Shown here: piece after piece, positions 17,740 through 26,700 of the stretch
Position numbering within the stretch: the first letter of the stretch is position 1
Layout of the letters: each line of letters opens with the position of its first letter
NCBI GenBank assembly: GCA_003144015.1
Contig: QFWS01000003.1
Span: 124,001 to 188,000, forward strand
Direction: 5' to 3'
From: Flavobacteriaceae bacterium LYZ1037
Lineage (GTDB): Bacteria > Bacteroidota > Bacteroidia > Flavobacteriales > Flavobacteriaceae
DNA: 64,000 nt
The notes under the pieces: generated by a model
Told to the model about the DNA's origin: nothing
Database searches by the model: none
The model's input: only the letters and a program-made list of their open reading frames with translations
Translations under genes and position numbers: made by a program

Positions 17740-19548
17740 ATGGAAGCAACAGAAAAAGACATCTTACGTGGAGGTCAATTCTTAGTTAAAGAAACAAAAT
17801 GCGAAGACGTTTTTACTCCTGAAGATTTTTCAGAAGAGCAAAAAATGATGAAAGAAGCCGTTCAAGAATTCAACGAACGCGAAATTATTGCACATAAAGC
17901 TCGTTTTGAAGCAAAAGATTATGCTCTTACTGAAGAAGTGATGAAGAAAGCAGGGCAACTTGGATTTTTAGGAGTTGCTGTTCCTGAAGCTTATGGAGGA
18001 TTAGATATGGGATTTGTATCTACTCTATTGGTTTGCGATTACATTTCTAGTGGTACTGGCTCTTTCAGTACAGCTTTTGGTGCTCATACAGGAATTGGAA
18101 CTATGCCAATTACATTGTATGGAACTGAAGAACAAAAACAAAAATACGTTCCAAAATTAGCTACTGGTGAGTGGTTTGGGTCTTACTGTTTAACAGAACC
18201 AGGAGCTGGTAGTGATGCCAATTCTGGAAAGACAACAGCTACACTATCTGATGATGGTAAATCTTATAAAATTAACGGTCAGAAAATGTGGATTTCCAAT
18301 GCTGGTTTCTGTCATTTAATGATTGTTTTTGCTCGTATTGAAGACGACAAAAACATTACTGGTTTTATTGTTGAATACGATAAAAATAATCCGAACGGCA
18401 TCACTTTAGGTGAAGAAGAACATAAATTAGGAATTCGTGCCTCTTCTACCCGTCAAGTATTTTATAACGATACGGTTGTTCCTATAGAAAACATGTTGGC
18501 TGGTCGTGGTGAAGGTTTTAAAATTGCCATGAATGCACTTAATGTGGGTCGTATTAAATTAGCTGGTGCTTGTTTAGATTCGCAAAGACGAATATTAACA
18601 ACTGCTGTTCAATATGCTAACGAGCGTAAACAATTTAACACACCAATTGCAGATTTTGGTGCCATTAAATACAAATTAGCAGAAATGGCTTCAAGTGCAT
18701 ATGCAGGAGAATCTGCGACTTATAGAGCTGCTAAAAATATTGAAGATCGTATTGCCATGCGTCAAGCTGCTGGAAATACACATCAAGAAGCAGAGCTTAA
18801 AGGAGTTGAAGAATACGCTATTGAATGTTCTATTTTAAAAGTAGCTGTTTCTGAAGATGTACAAAATTGTGCAGACGAAGGTATCCAGATTTTTGGTGGT
18901 ATGGGATTCTCAGAAGAAACTCCAATGGAAGCTGCATGGAGAGATGCTAGAATTGCTCGTATTTACGAAGGAACAAACGAAATTAATAGAATGCTTTCTG
19001 TTGGTATGCTTGTTAAAAAAGCCATGAAAGGTCATGTCGATTTACTAGGTCCTGCTCAAAAAGTTCAAGAAGAGCTTATGGGAATTCCTTCTTTCGACAC
19101 ACCAGATTATTCTGAGTTATTTGCAGAAGAAAAAGAAATGGTTGCTAAATTGAAAAAAGTGTTTTTAATGGTCGCTGGTGCTGCTGTTCAAAAATTTGGC
19201 CCAGATTTAGACAAACATCAACAATTGCTAATTGCTGCTTCAGACATCTTAATAGAAATTTATATGGCAGAATCTGCTATATTAAGAACAGAAAAGAATG
19301 TGAAACGTTTTGGCGAAGATGCTCAAGCTGTACAAATGGCGATGGCAAAATTGTATTTATATAATGCTGTTTCCATTGTTGAGAAAAACGGAAAAGAAAG
19401 TATTATTTCTTTTGCCGAAGGAGACGAGCAACGTATGTTGCTTATGGGATTAAAACGTTTTGTAAAATACGCAAACTATCCAGACATTGTCGATTTACGT
19501 ATTGCTATTGCTGAAAAAGTAAAAGCAGAAAATAAATATTGCTTTTAA
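17740..19548 (+). CDS. fadE: Acyl-CoA dehydrogenase, FadE type
   Basis: A 602-residue flavoprotein catalysing the first step of beta-oxidation, FAD-dependent dehydrogenation of acyl-CoA. The N-terminal and middle domains carry CLTEPGAGSDANSGKTTA and KINGQKMWISNAGF. The C-terminal domain has the catalytic-type RIYEGTNEINRML near residue 409. About 170 extra C-terminal residues follow the usual 380-residue core, as in VLCAD-like and Bacillus FadE enzymes. It is the last gene of marR-fadN-fadA-fadE. The likely electron acceptor, ETF, is not encoded here. Confidence 0.93.
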   Translation: MEATEKDILRGGQFLVKETKCEDVFTPEDFSEEQKMMKEAVQEFNEREIIAHKARFEAKDYALTEEVMKKAGQLGFLGVAVPEAYGGLDMGFVSTLLVCDYISSGTGSFSTAFGAHTGIGTMPITLYGTEEQKQKYVPKLATGEWFGSYCLTEPGAGSDANSGKTTATLSDDGKSYKINGQKMWISNAGFCHLMIVFARIEDDKNITGFIVEYDKNNPNGITLGEEEHKLGIRASSTRQVFYNDTVVPIENMLAGRGEGFKIAMNALNVGRIKLAGACLDSQRRILTTAVQYANERKQFNTPIADFGAIKYKLAEMASSAYAGESATYRAAKNIEDRIAMRQAAGNTHQEAELKGVEEYAIECSILKVAVSEDVQNCADEGIQIFGGMGFSEETPMEAAWRDARIARIYEGTNEINRMLSVGMLVKKAMKGHVDLLGPAQKVQEELMGIPSFDTPDYSELFAEEKEMVAKLKKVFLMVAGAAVQKFGPDLDKHQQLLIAASDILIEIYMAESAILRTEKNVKRFGEDAQAVQMAMAKLYLYNAVSIVEKNGKESIISFAEGDEQRMLLMGLKRFVKYANYPDIVDLRIAIAEKVKAENKYCF

Positions 19549-19568
19549 AAATTAAGTTTAGTTAGAAG

Positions 19569-19603
19569 AAAAAAAGTCGTTTCAAATTGAAACGACTTTT
19601 TTT
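19569..19603 (+). terminator. Terminator of the fad operon
   Basis: AAAAAAAGTCGTTTCAA is the reverse complement of TTGAAACGACTTTTTTT. This strong hairpin with T tract lies 20 bases after the fadE stop. Confidence 0.92.
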
Positions 19604-19753
19604 ATTTTGATACTTTTTCATCCAAGATTAAATCATTACAAAATGAATAAAGATGGTTTTTGGTATTATTATTGTGATCGTGTCTGCAACAAGAATTATT
19701 TTTAAATTTAAAGTTTCATCTTAATCAAAAAACTATTACTAAACTCATCAATC

Positions 19754-21022
19754 ATGAAATCATTAAAACTACTACTTTTCATTTGCATTACTTTTACTTC
19801 TTTAAACGCACAAAACAATTTTTCAACCGAATATTTTAGACAACTACGCTACAACCATGTGTCTCCATATATTCCATTGGCTGGAACTCACCAAATAGAT
19901 AGTATTACTGCTCAATCGACATCTCATTATATTTTTAAATATGATGGTTCCAACAGATTGACAGAGATTATTAACAATCATTATTTTACAGAAAAAGTGC
20001 ATCCATTGGCATCCATTGGAGTTTACAAATTAGTTTTTGAATACTCAAAAAATAAAGTCACTAGGACTTTCTTTGATATGAATGGGAAACGAATCAGTAA
20101 CGACAGGGGCATTTACAAGGAAGTTTATTCCCACAATAAAAATGGCTTTATAAATAACCTAAAATTTTATGATCTTGAAGACAAACCTATGGAGTCTAAT
20201 TGGGGAATTGCAGAGTATCAATGGGAAAAACACAAAAAATTAATAATTGAAAATAGGTTTAATTTAAAAAACGAACCCGTTCCTTTATCTCCATATTTTC
20301 AATTTGGTACCACTGGTATCTTATTAGATAAAAAAGGACTACCAAAAGCACATTATAATTTAGACACGAACTTAAACATTATAAATAACGATAAAGGGAC
20401 AGCTTCTTATCAAGACACTTATGATGACAAAGATAACCATATAAAATATAGCTATCACGATGCAAATGATAATCTGATTATGAATCAATGGGGTTTTGCT
20501 TATGGCATTAAAGAATATGATAGTATTGGCAACCAGATTAGACTCAATCAATTTAATACTAAAGGAGAGCAAATTAGAACTCGAGAAATTTATTCGAATA
20601 CAACCATAGAATATGCATCTTCTGCCTCCAAAAAAGACACGCTAAAAATTCACAATACATCTTTAGGATATATAAAAGCACTACAGCAATTAAAACCAGA
20701 TGTCATGAATCAGGTAATGAACGATAGTCTAAATAAAGTTAGTATAGGTTATAATAGAGAAACTAAAAAAGAATATGCAAGAGCAACCACAAAAACAGAC
20801 ATGATGGCTTTTGCAAATAATTGGAATAAAGCAAATAACAAATTCCCTTTTAAGCCAAATGACCAAATAGAAATCCTAGATATATATAACCGAATTGCAA
20901 CTGTTAAAGTATTTTCTGATAATTGGGTGGACTATCTACATTTAATAAAATTAGATGGTGAATGGAGTATCATCAACATACTTTGGCAACATAAAGATAT
21001 TAATCGCTATCCTAAAGAGTAA
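19754..21022 (+). CDS. Secreted protein with C-terminal lumazine-binding (NTF2-like) domain
   Basis: A 422-residue exported protein with a signal peptide (about residues 1-20, ending SLNAQ). The middle part (about 30-290) is made of short beta-rich repeats reminiscent of YD/RHS-like repeats (KYDGSNRLTEIINN, YDDKDNHIKYSYHDANDN, KEYDSIGNQIRLN). The C-terminal 110 residues look like a putative lumazine-binding/NTF2-like fold: MMAFANNWNKANN, IATVKVFSDNWVDYLHLIKL, GEWSIINILW. No catalytic function can be assigned. It has no close operon partner upstream. The M1 peptidase gene begins 42 bases later on the same strand and may be co-transcribed. Confidence 0.7.
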   Translation: MKSLKLLLFICITFTSLNAQNNFSTEYFRQLRYNHVSPYIPLAGTHQIDSITAQSTSHYIFKYDGSNRLTEIINNHYFTEKVHPLASIGVYKLVFEYSKNKVTRTFFDMNGKRISNDRGIYKEVYSHNKNGFINNLKFYDLEDKPMESNWGIAEYQWEKHKKLIIENRFNLKNEPVPLSPYFQFGTTGILLDKKGLPKAHYNLDTNLNIINNDKGTASYQDTYDDKDNHIKYSYHDANDNLIMNQWGFAYGIKEYDSIGNQIRLNQFNTKGEQIRTREIYSNTTIEYASSASKKDTLKIHNTSLGYIKALQQLKPDVMNQVMNDSLNKVSIGYNRETKKEYARATTKTDMMAFANNWNKANNKFPFKPNDQIEILDIYNRIATVKVFSDNWVDYLHLIKLDGEWSIINILWQHKDINRYPKE

Positions 21023-21064
21023 TTACTTTTTTTATTTTCATTAATTTAGTGGAAAATATGTCAC

Positions 21065-22705
21065 ATGAAAAACACTCTAATTCTTTTTACCTTTATATTC
21101 TTATTTTCATTCACTACGCAAGGACAAGGGTTACTTACAGAAAAAAATAATTTCACACACCAAGATACTCTTAGAGGAACTATAACTCCAGAGCGAGAAT
21201 GGTGGGATTTAACCTATTATCATTTAGATGTAAAAATAGCGCCCGAAACGAAATCTATTTCCGGTAAAAACACCATACAGTATAAGGTGTTAAAGCCTTA
21301 TGCAGAAATGCAAATAGACTTACAAGAACCTTTAAAGATCACCAAGGTGGTTCAAAATGGAGAAGAATTAAATGTTAGAAACGATGGAAATGCTCATTTT
21401 ATAACACTAACTGAAGCGCAAAAAAAAGGAAGTATCCAATTTATTGATGTGTACTACGAGGGGCAACCCAAAGAAGCTGTTCGTGCACCTTGGGATGGTG
21501 GTTTTACCTGGTCTGAAGATAAAAACGGGATTCCGTTTATTGCAACCTCCTGTCAAGGCTTAGGTGCTAGCGTATGGTGGCCAAACAAAGACCATATGTA
21601 CGACGAGGTAGACAGCATGTTAATTAGCGTTAATGTGCCTAAAAACTTAACGAATGTTTCAAACGGAAAACTAAGAAGTACTGAAAAACATAGCGATAAT
21701 ACTGTAACCTCAAATTGGTTTGTTAGCAACCCCATAAACAATTATGGCGTCAATGTAAATATTGGCGATTACGTGCATTTTTCTGAAGTATACGAAGGTG
21801 AAAAAGGCCCATTGGACATGGATTATTATGTATTACGAGATAACTTAGTTAGAGCCAAAAATCATTTTAAAGATGCTCCAAGAATGATAGAGGCTTTTGA
21901 ACATTGGTTTGGACCATATCCTTTTTATGAAGATGGTTTTAAATTAGTTGAAGTTCCTTACTTAGGGATGGAACACCAAAGTTCTGTAACCTATGGCAAC
22001 CAATACAAAAAAGGGTATTTAGGGAATGATATCACTGGTTCAGGTTGGGGTTTAAAATTCGATTTTATTATTATTCATGAATCTGGACATGAATGGTTTG
22101 CAAATAATATTACGTATAAAGACATGGCAGACATGTGGATTCATGAAAGTTTTACAAACTATTCAGAAAGCTTATTTGTTGATTTTTTCTATGGAAAAGA
22201 AGCGTCTTCAGAATATGTTATTGGTTCTCGAAAGAACATAAGAAACGACAGTCCGATTATTGGTTCTTACAACGTAAATAAAGAAGGTTCTGGAGATATG
22301 TATGCAAAAGGAGGAAACATGTTACATACCTTAAGACAGCTAATTGAAGATGATGAGAAATGGCGACAAATTTTAAGAGGATTGAACAAAACCTTCTACC
22401 ATCAAACGGTTACAACAAAACAAATTGAAGATTATTTAAGCGAACATAGTGGTATTGATTTAACCGCATTTTTTAATCAATATTTAAGAGACATCAGAAT
22501 CCCAACATTAGAGTATATAATAGAAAATAATGAATTAAAATACAGATGGATCAATATTGTCTCCAATTTCGATATGCCAATTCAAGTCACTTTTGACGAT
22601 AAAAAACAATGGATTTATCCAAATGCTGAATGGAAATTGACACCAATTGAAGGAGACACTATAGAAGTAGATCCAAATTTTTACATAGAGATAAAAAAGC
22701 TTTAA
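21065..22705 (+). CDS. Secreted M1-family metallopeptidase (aminopeptidase N-like)
   Basis: A 546-residue exported zinc peptidase. It has a signal peptide of about 20 residues (SFTTQGQ). A beta-rich N-terminal M1 domain (to about residue 250) is followed by the catalytic domain. The zinc site is H338-E339-x-x-H342 (HESGHEW), with the third ligand E361 exactly 18 residues later (WIHESFTNY). The substrate-anchoring loop reads LGMEHQSS in place of the classical GAMEN, a substitution seen in secreted Bacteroidota members. It should trim N-terminal residues from peptides in the periplasm or outside the cell. The YdeI remnant begins 4 bases after the stop. Confidence 0.92.
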   Translation: MKNTLILFTFIFLFSFTTQGQGLLTEKNNFTHQDTLRGTITPEREWWDLTYYHLDVKIAPETKSISGKNTIQYKVLKPYAEMQIDLQEPLKITKVVQNGEELNVRNDGNAHFITLTEAQKKGSIQFIDVYYEGQPKEAVRAPWDGGFTWSEDKNGIPFIATSCQGLGASVWWPNKDHMYDEVDSMLISVNVPKNLTNVSNGKLRSTEKHSDNTVTSNWFVSNPINNYGVNVNIGDYVHFSEVYEGEKGPLDMDYYVLRDNLVRAKNHFKDAPRMIEAFEHWFGPYPFYEDGFKLVEVPYLGMEHQSSVTYGNQYKKGYLGNDITGSGWGLKFDFIIIHESGHEWFANNITYKDMADMWIHESFTNYSESLFVDFFYGKEASSEYVIGSRKNIRNDSPIIGSYNVNKEGSGDMYAKGGNMLHTLRQLIEDDEKWRQILRGLNKTFYHQTVTTKQIEDYLSEHSGIDLTAFFNQYLRDIRIPTLEYIIENNELKYRWINIVSNFDMPIQVTFDDKKQWIYPNAEWKLTPIEGDTIEVDPNFYIEIKKL

Positions 22706-22709
22706 CAAA

Positions 22710-23262
22710 TTGTCAATTCCAGAAATATACTTTAAAACTGATGATGAATGGCGTGATTGGCTACACCAAAATCATGATGTTTCTATAGGTGTTTTCCTAA
22801 TATTTTATAAAGTAACTCATGAAAATGAAAGCATGCGTTGGGAAGAGGCTGTTAAGGTTGCACTTTGTTATGGTTGGATAGATTCTACTGTTAAAAGTTT
22901 AGGTAACGGAAAAAGACGGCAATATTTCACACCTAGAAACTCTAAAAGTGTTTGGAGTGCTTTAAATAAAAAACATATTAAAGAGCTTAAAAAATCCAAA
23001 TTAATGCATGAAAGTGGTTTACAAAAAATAAAAATTGCGAAACAAAATGGTTCATGGGCTGCATATCATACCTCAGGATTTGCAGATAGAATTTAATAAA
23101 AATTCAACCGCTTTTTTAAACTATCAAAACTTTGCTCCTTCCTACAGAAAGAGCTATTTATATTGGTTAAATCAAGCAAAAAGAGAAATTACTCGGCAAA
23201 AACGTATTGTAGAAATTATAAAATTATGTGAAGCAAACATTAAAAGTCGAGGCGATTGGTAA
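22710..23262 (+). pseudogene. YdeI/OmpD-associated family gene, frameshifted
   Basis: Bases 22710-23096 encode the N-terminal and middle part of a YdeI-family protein (TTG start; DEWRDWLHQNHD, VALCYGWIDSTVKSL, KRRQYFTPRNSKSVWS, ending in the aberrant AAYHTSGFADRI). The expected C-terminal part continues in another frame to 23262: IPQDLQIEFNKN, NFAPSYRKSYLYWLNQAKRE, RQKRIVEIIKLCEANIKSRG. Normal members have about nine residues between the GSW motif and IPxDL. Here only 7 bases lie between TGG and the codons for IIPQDL, so about 20 bases appear lost and the frame is broken. The family is sometimes called bacteriocin-protection protein; biochemical role uncertain. Its end nearly touches the convergent Fnr-like gene. 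Confidence 0.82.
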
Positions 23263-23263
23263 G

Positions 23264-23941
23264 TTACTCTACTCGCTTTAACCCTTCTAAATCTTCAATT
23301 TTAATTTGTTTTCCTGAAGTGGAAATTAAATTTTCTTTTTTAAATTGAGATAAAACACGAATGGCCGATTCTGTAGCTGTTCCAACTACGCTTGCATAAT
23401 CTTCTCTAGAAAGTACCACATTTAAAAATCCTTGGTTGTTTAGACCGAAACTATTATGAATATATATGAGTGCTTCTGCCAAACGCTGCTTTACAGATTT
23501 CTGAGCCATATTAACCACTACATTATCAGACTCTTTTAAATCGTGGGCCATCTGTTTTAGCATGTCCATGGAAAAATCAGAATTATTCTTTAAGTTTCCA
23601 AAAATTTCGGCTTTAGGAATAAAACAAACCTCCATATTGTTTAGAGCTACAGCACTTAAATTAACAGCTTCGTCACTAATTAAAGAACGCTGTCCTAACA
23701 AATCACCTTTAACAACTAGTTTTACAATTTGATCTTTACCGTTTGCACTTAACTTAGACAGTTTACATATGCCATCTTTAACACAGTAAACTCCATTAAG
23801 CGTATCTCCTTCTTCAAAAATAGTTTCACCTTTTTTAATAAACTTAGATGTTTTACAACCAGAGATGCTTAACAACTCCTCCTTAGATAAAGACTTTAAA
23901 GAGCTAAACTCCCTAATGATACACTGTTCACACTTACTCAT
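23264..23941 (-). CDS. Crp/Fnr-family transcriptional regulator (Fnr-like)
   Basis: A 225-residue regulator with an N-terminal cyclic-nucleotide-type beta-roll (about residues 30-120), a dimerisation helix and a C-terminal helix-turn-helix (about 165-215). The recognition helix GTATESAIRVLSQF keeps the Glu and Arg that read TGA half-sites in CRP and FNR. Cysteines at 4 and 7 (CEQC), 29 and 106 (MEVCFIPK, aligning with the central cysteine of E. coli FNR) could bind an iron-sulfur cluster. The N-terminal spacing differs from FNR, so oxygen sensing is inferred. It is divergent from ccoI, and a TGA-N6-TCA palindrome lies between them. It is the natural candidate regulator of the five similar sites in this window. 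Confidence 0.9.
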   Translation of the reverse strand: MSKCEQCIIREFSSLKSLSKEELLSISGCKTSKFIKKGETIFEEGDTLNGVYCVKDGICKLSKLSANGKDQIVKLVVKGDLLGQRSLISDEAVNLSAVALNNMEVCFIPKAEIFGNLKNNSDFSMDMLKQMAHDLKESDNVVVNMAQKSVKQRLAEALIYIHNSFGLNNQGFLNVVLSREDYASVVGTATESAIRVLSQFKKENLISTSGKQIKIEDLEGLKRVE

Positions 23942-23974
23942 ACCTATTTTATTAAGTTCAGTAAAATTAACTAA

Positions 23975-24021
23975 AACATGACAAATATCATATCAAAATT
24001 CTTAGTATCTTTTAATCTTTG
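23975..24021 (+). promoter_or_regulatory. Fnr-type box and -7 element upstream of ccoI
   Basis: The box AACATGA-N6-TCATATC (23975-23994, core ATGACAAATATCAT) is followed after 22 bases from the core by AATCTTTG (24014-24021), one mismatch from TAnnTTTG. Box centre is thus near -41.5 from the expected start of transcription, the class II activator position. Confidence 0.78.
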
Positions 24022-24047
24022 TAAAAGGTATAAACGAGCAATCAATT

Positions 24048-26423
24048 ATGAAGCATTCTTTATGTTTCCACTGTGGTGATTCATGTGATCGTCATGTAAT
24101 TACATTTCAAGAGAAATTATTTTGTTGTAATGGGTGTAAAACCGTTTACGAGATTTTCTCTGAAAACGATTTAACTTGTTATTACGATTTACAAAATTCT
24201 CCAGGAGCCATTCCAAAAGAAATCCAAGGTAAATACGATTTTTTGGAACAACAAAAAATAATTGATAAGTTACTTGAGTTTAATAATGAAAACACACAAA
24301 TTGTTACATTATACATTCCTCACATACATTGTAGTTCTTGTATTTGGATTTTAGAAAACCTCAATAAATTAAACCCTGGAATTTCGTCTTCGCAAGTTAA
24401 TTTTGGAAAGAAAAATGTTCGAATCACATTTAATTCAATAACATGCTCCTTAAAAGACGTTGTCTTATTAATAAGTTCCATAGGTTACGAACCATATATT
24501 AGTTTAGACGATTTTAAAACAGGCAAAAACAACGTTAACAGATCTTTAATATACAAATTAGGGATTGCTGGTTTTGCTTTTGGAAACGTCATGTTTCTTT
24601 CGTTTCCAGAATATTTTGAAGTTGGCGAATACTGGTTAGAACAGTACAAGCATTTGTTTCGTTGGCTGATGTTTGCTTTTTCTGTTCCAGTTATATTTTA
24701 TTCTGCTCAAGATTATTTTATTTCAGCTCATAAAGGACTGTGTTCCAGAATTTTAAATATTGATGTGCCTATTGCGCTTGGTGCAGCAGTTTTGTTTTTA
24801 AGAAGTACCGTTGAAATAATTTTCGATTATGGTTCTGGATTTTTCGACAGTTTAACTGGTTTGATATTTTTCCTACTTCTAGGAAGATTTTTTCAACAAA
24901 AAACTTATGCTTATCTATCCTTTGAACGCGATTATAAATCTTATTTCCCTATTGCAGTAACCAAAGTAACTTCTGATGGGAAAGAAATACCCACTCAAGT
25001 TTATGATGTAAAGAAAGGTGACAGATTACTTATTAGAAACGAAGAATTAATTCCTGTGGATGGTATTTTAATTAGTGGTAATGCATCTATAGATTATAGT
25101 TTTGTAACTGGAGAGTCTGAAACCGTATCCAAACAATCTGGCGACAAACTATTTGCTGGAGGAAAACAAACTTCAGGAGGTATAGAAATGGATGTTTTAA
25201 AAAGCGTTGAACAAAGTTATTTAACACAACTTTGGAGCAACGATGTTTTTAGTAAAAACAAAGAAGATGGTTTTACAACGCTAACAAATGCAATTAGTAA
25301 AAAATTCACTTTCACCGTTCTTGCCATTGCTTTTATATCTACAGCATATTGGTTATTTGTTGATCCTTCTAAAGCTATTAATGTCTTTACTGCTGTTTTA
25401 ATTATTGCCTGCCCATGTGCCATTGCACTCTCTGCTCCTTTTACATTTGGAAACTTATTACGGATTTTTGGAAAACTAAAATTTTATGTAAAAAACGCAT
25501 CAGTTATTGAACAATTAGCCGAAGTAAACACCATAATTTTCGATAAAACAGGAACTATTACTACTAGCCAAAAAAGTCACGCAACCTACCAAGGCGAAGC
25601 TTTGAGTGCTTCGGAAGAAATGCTCCTAAAAAATACGCTTCGTGGTTCAAATCATCCATTAAGTAGAACTTTATATCAAATTTTAGATGAACATAATATT
25701 ATTACTTTAAATCGTTTTGAAGAACACTTAGGTAAAGGCATCGAGGCCTCTCATAACGATACAAATATTAAAATTGGATCTGCAAATTTTGTAGGAAACT
25801 TAGCAGACACAAGTGTGTTAAACACATCTGTTCACATTAGTACAAATAATATTTACAAAGGTAAATATACCTTCCATAATAATTATAGAAAAGGCTTGTC
25901 TAAACTTTTTAATACGTTAAAAAAGGATTACGATTTAGTAATTCTATCTGGTGATAACGAAGGAGAACAAGAAAATCTAAAAAAAATATTACCTTCTAAA
26001 ACCAAGCTAATTTTTAATCAAAAACCAAACGATAAATTAGAATATATAAAATACCATCAAACAGAAGGTGCCAAGGTGCTTATGGTAGGAGATGGACTTA
26101 ATGATGCGGGTGCTTTGGCTCAAAGTAATGTAGGTATTTCTATATCAGAAAACGTGAATGTATTCTCTCCTGCTTGTGATGCTATTTTAGATGCTTCAAA
26201 ATTTAATCAAATAATTAATTATATTAGAGCATCAAAAAGCGCTATAAAAATTATAAAATGGAGTTTTGTATTGTCTTTTTTATATAACACAATAGGGCTT
26301 TATTTTGCTGTAACTGGACAGTTAGCTCCAGTAATTGCTGCAATTTTAATGCCGTTAAGTTCTATTAGTATTGTAGTTTTTACAACTATTGCTACTAATT
26401 TGTTAGGAAGAAGATTAGAATGA
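24048..26423 (+). CDS. ccoI: Copper-translocating P-type ATPase CcoI (FixI)
   Basis: A 791-residue P1B-type ATPase that supplies copper for assembly of the cbb3 oxidase. The N-terminus is a cysteine-rich segment (CFHCGDSC, CCNGCKTVYE) followed by a heavy-metal-associated domain with HCSSCIW (about residue 98). Membrane spans follow, with the CPC metal site at residues 455-457 (IIACPCAIALSAP). The phosphorylation motif is DKTGTIT (about 499) and the hinge is GDGLNDAGAL (about 684). The putative ferredoxin-like Cys region at the N-terminus is typical of CcoI rather than CopA exporters. An Fnr-type box precedes it, and ccoS and ccoNO follow 80 bases downstream behind their own Fnr-type box. Confidence 0.93.
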   Translation: MKHSLCFHCGDSCDRHVITFQEKLFCCNGCKTVYEIFSENDLTCYYDLQNSPGAIPKEIQGKYDFLEQQKIIDKLLEFNNENTQIVTLYIPHIHCSSCIWILENLNKLNPGISSSQVNFGKKNVRITFNSITCSLKDVVLLISSIGYEPYISLDDFKTGKNNVNRSLIYKLGIAGFAFGNVMFLSFPEYFEVGEYWLEQYKHLFRWLMFAFSVPVIFYSAQDYFISAHKGLCSRILNIDVPIALGAAVLFLRSTVEIIFDYGSGFFDSLTGLIFFLLLGRFFQQKTYAYLSFERDYKSYFPIAVTKVTSDGKEIPTQVYDVKKGDRLLIRNEELIPVDGILISGNASIDYSFVTGESETVSKQSGDKLFAGGKQTSGGIEMDVLKSVEQSYLTQLWSNDVFSKNKEDGFTTLTNAISKKFTFTVLAIAFISTAYWLFVDPSKAINVFTAVLIIACPCAIALSAPFTFGNLLRIFGKLKFYVKNASVIEQLAEVNTIIFDKTGTITTSQKSHATYQGEALSASEEMLLKNTLRGSNHPLSRTLYQILDEHNIITLNRFEEHLGKGIEASHNDTNIKIGSANFVGNLADTSVLNTSVHISTNNIYKGKYTFHNNYRKGLSKLFNTLKKDYDLVILSGDNEGEQENLKKILPSKTKLIFNQKPNDKLEYIKYHQTEGAKVLMVGDGLNDAGALAQSNVGISISENVNVFSPACDAILDASKFNQIINYIRASKSAIKIIKWSFVLSFLYNTIGLYFAVTGQLAPVIAAILMPLSSISIVVFTTIATNLLGRRLE

Positions 26424-26436
26424 TTAAAAATAAACA

Positions 26437-26483
26437 AATATGATAAAAATCATATTTTTAAAACGGTTACAAAAGTATTTTTG
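26437..26483 (+). promoter_or_regulatory. Fnr-type box and -7 element upstream of ccoS-ccoNOQP
   Basis: A perfect palindrome AATATGA-N6-TCATATT (26437-26456) is followed, 22 bases after its 14-bp core, by TATTTTTG (26476-26483), which fits TAnnTTTG. A second TAACTTTG at 26489-26496 could act as an alternative promoter. The 5' leader to ccoS would be about 16 bases from the first element. Confidence 0.82.
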
Positions 26484-26503
26484 AACCTTAACTTTGTGTT
26501 GGT

Positions 26504-26695
26504 ATGAGTGCTATTTATATATTATTAGGTATCAGCATTTTAGTTGCTATCTTCTTTTTCATAATCTTTATTATGGCGGTTAGAAGTGGGCAATTTGACG
26601 ATGGTTATACGCCTTCAGTACGCATGCTTTTTGAAGATGAATTAGTAAAAAAACAAACAGAGACAACAAATAAAAAACCAAAAAAGACTAATTAA
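26504..26695 (+). CDS. ccoS: cbb3 oxidase assembly protein CcoS
   Basis: A 63-residue protein with one N-terminal membrane span (about residues 3-26) followed by the family signature RSGQFDDGYTPSVRMLFED. CcoS is needed to load haem and copper into the catalytic subunit of cbb3 oxidase. The length is normal. It is the first gene of the structural operon and lies 5 bases before ccoNO. Confidence 0.93.
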   Translation: MSAIYILLGISILVAIFFFIIFIMAVRSGQFDDGYTPSVRMLFEDELVKKQTETTNKKPKKTN

Positions 26696-26700
26696 CTATT

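Noticed and set aside
26489-26496. TAACTTTG as the main ccoS promoter
   Set aside because: It is a good -7 match, but TATTTTTG at 26476-26483 has the same 22-base distance to the box as the other four promoters. Both may be used; the first is preferred.
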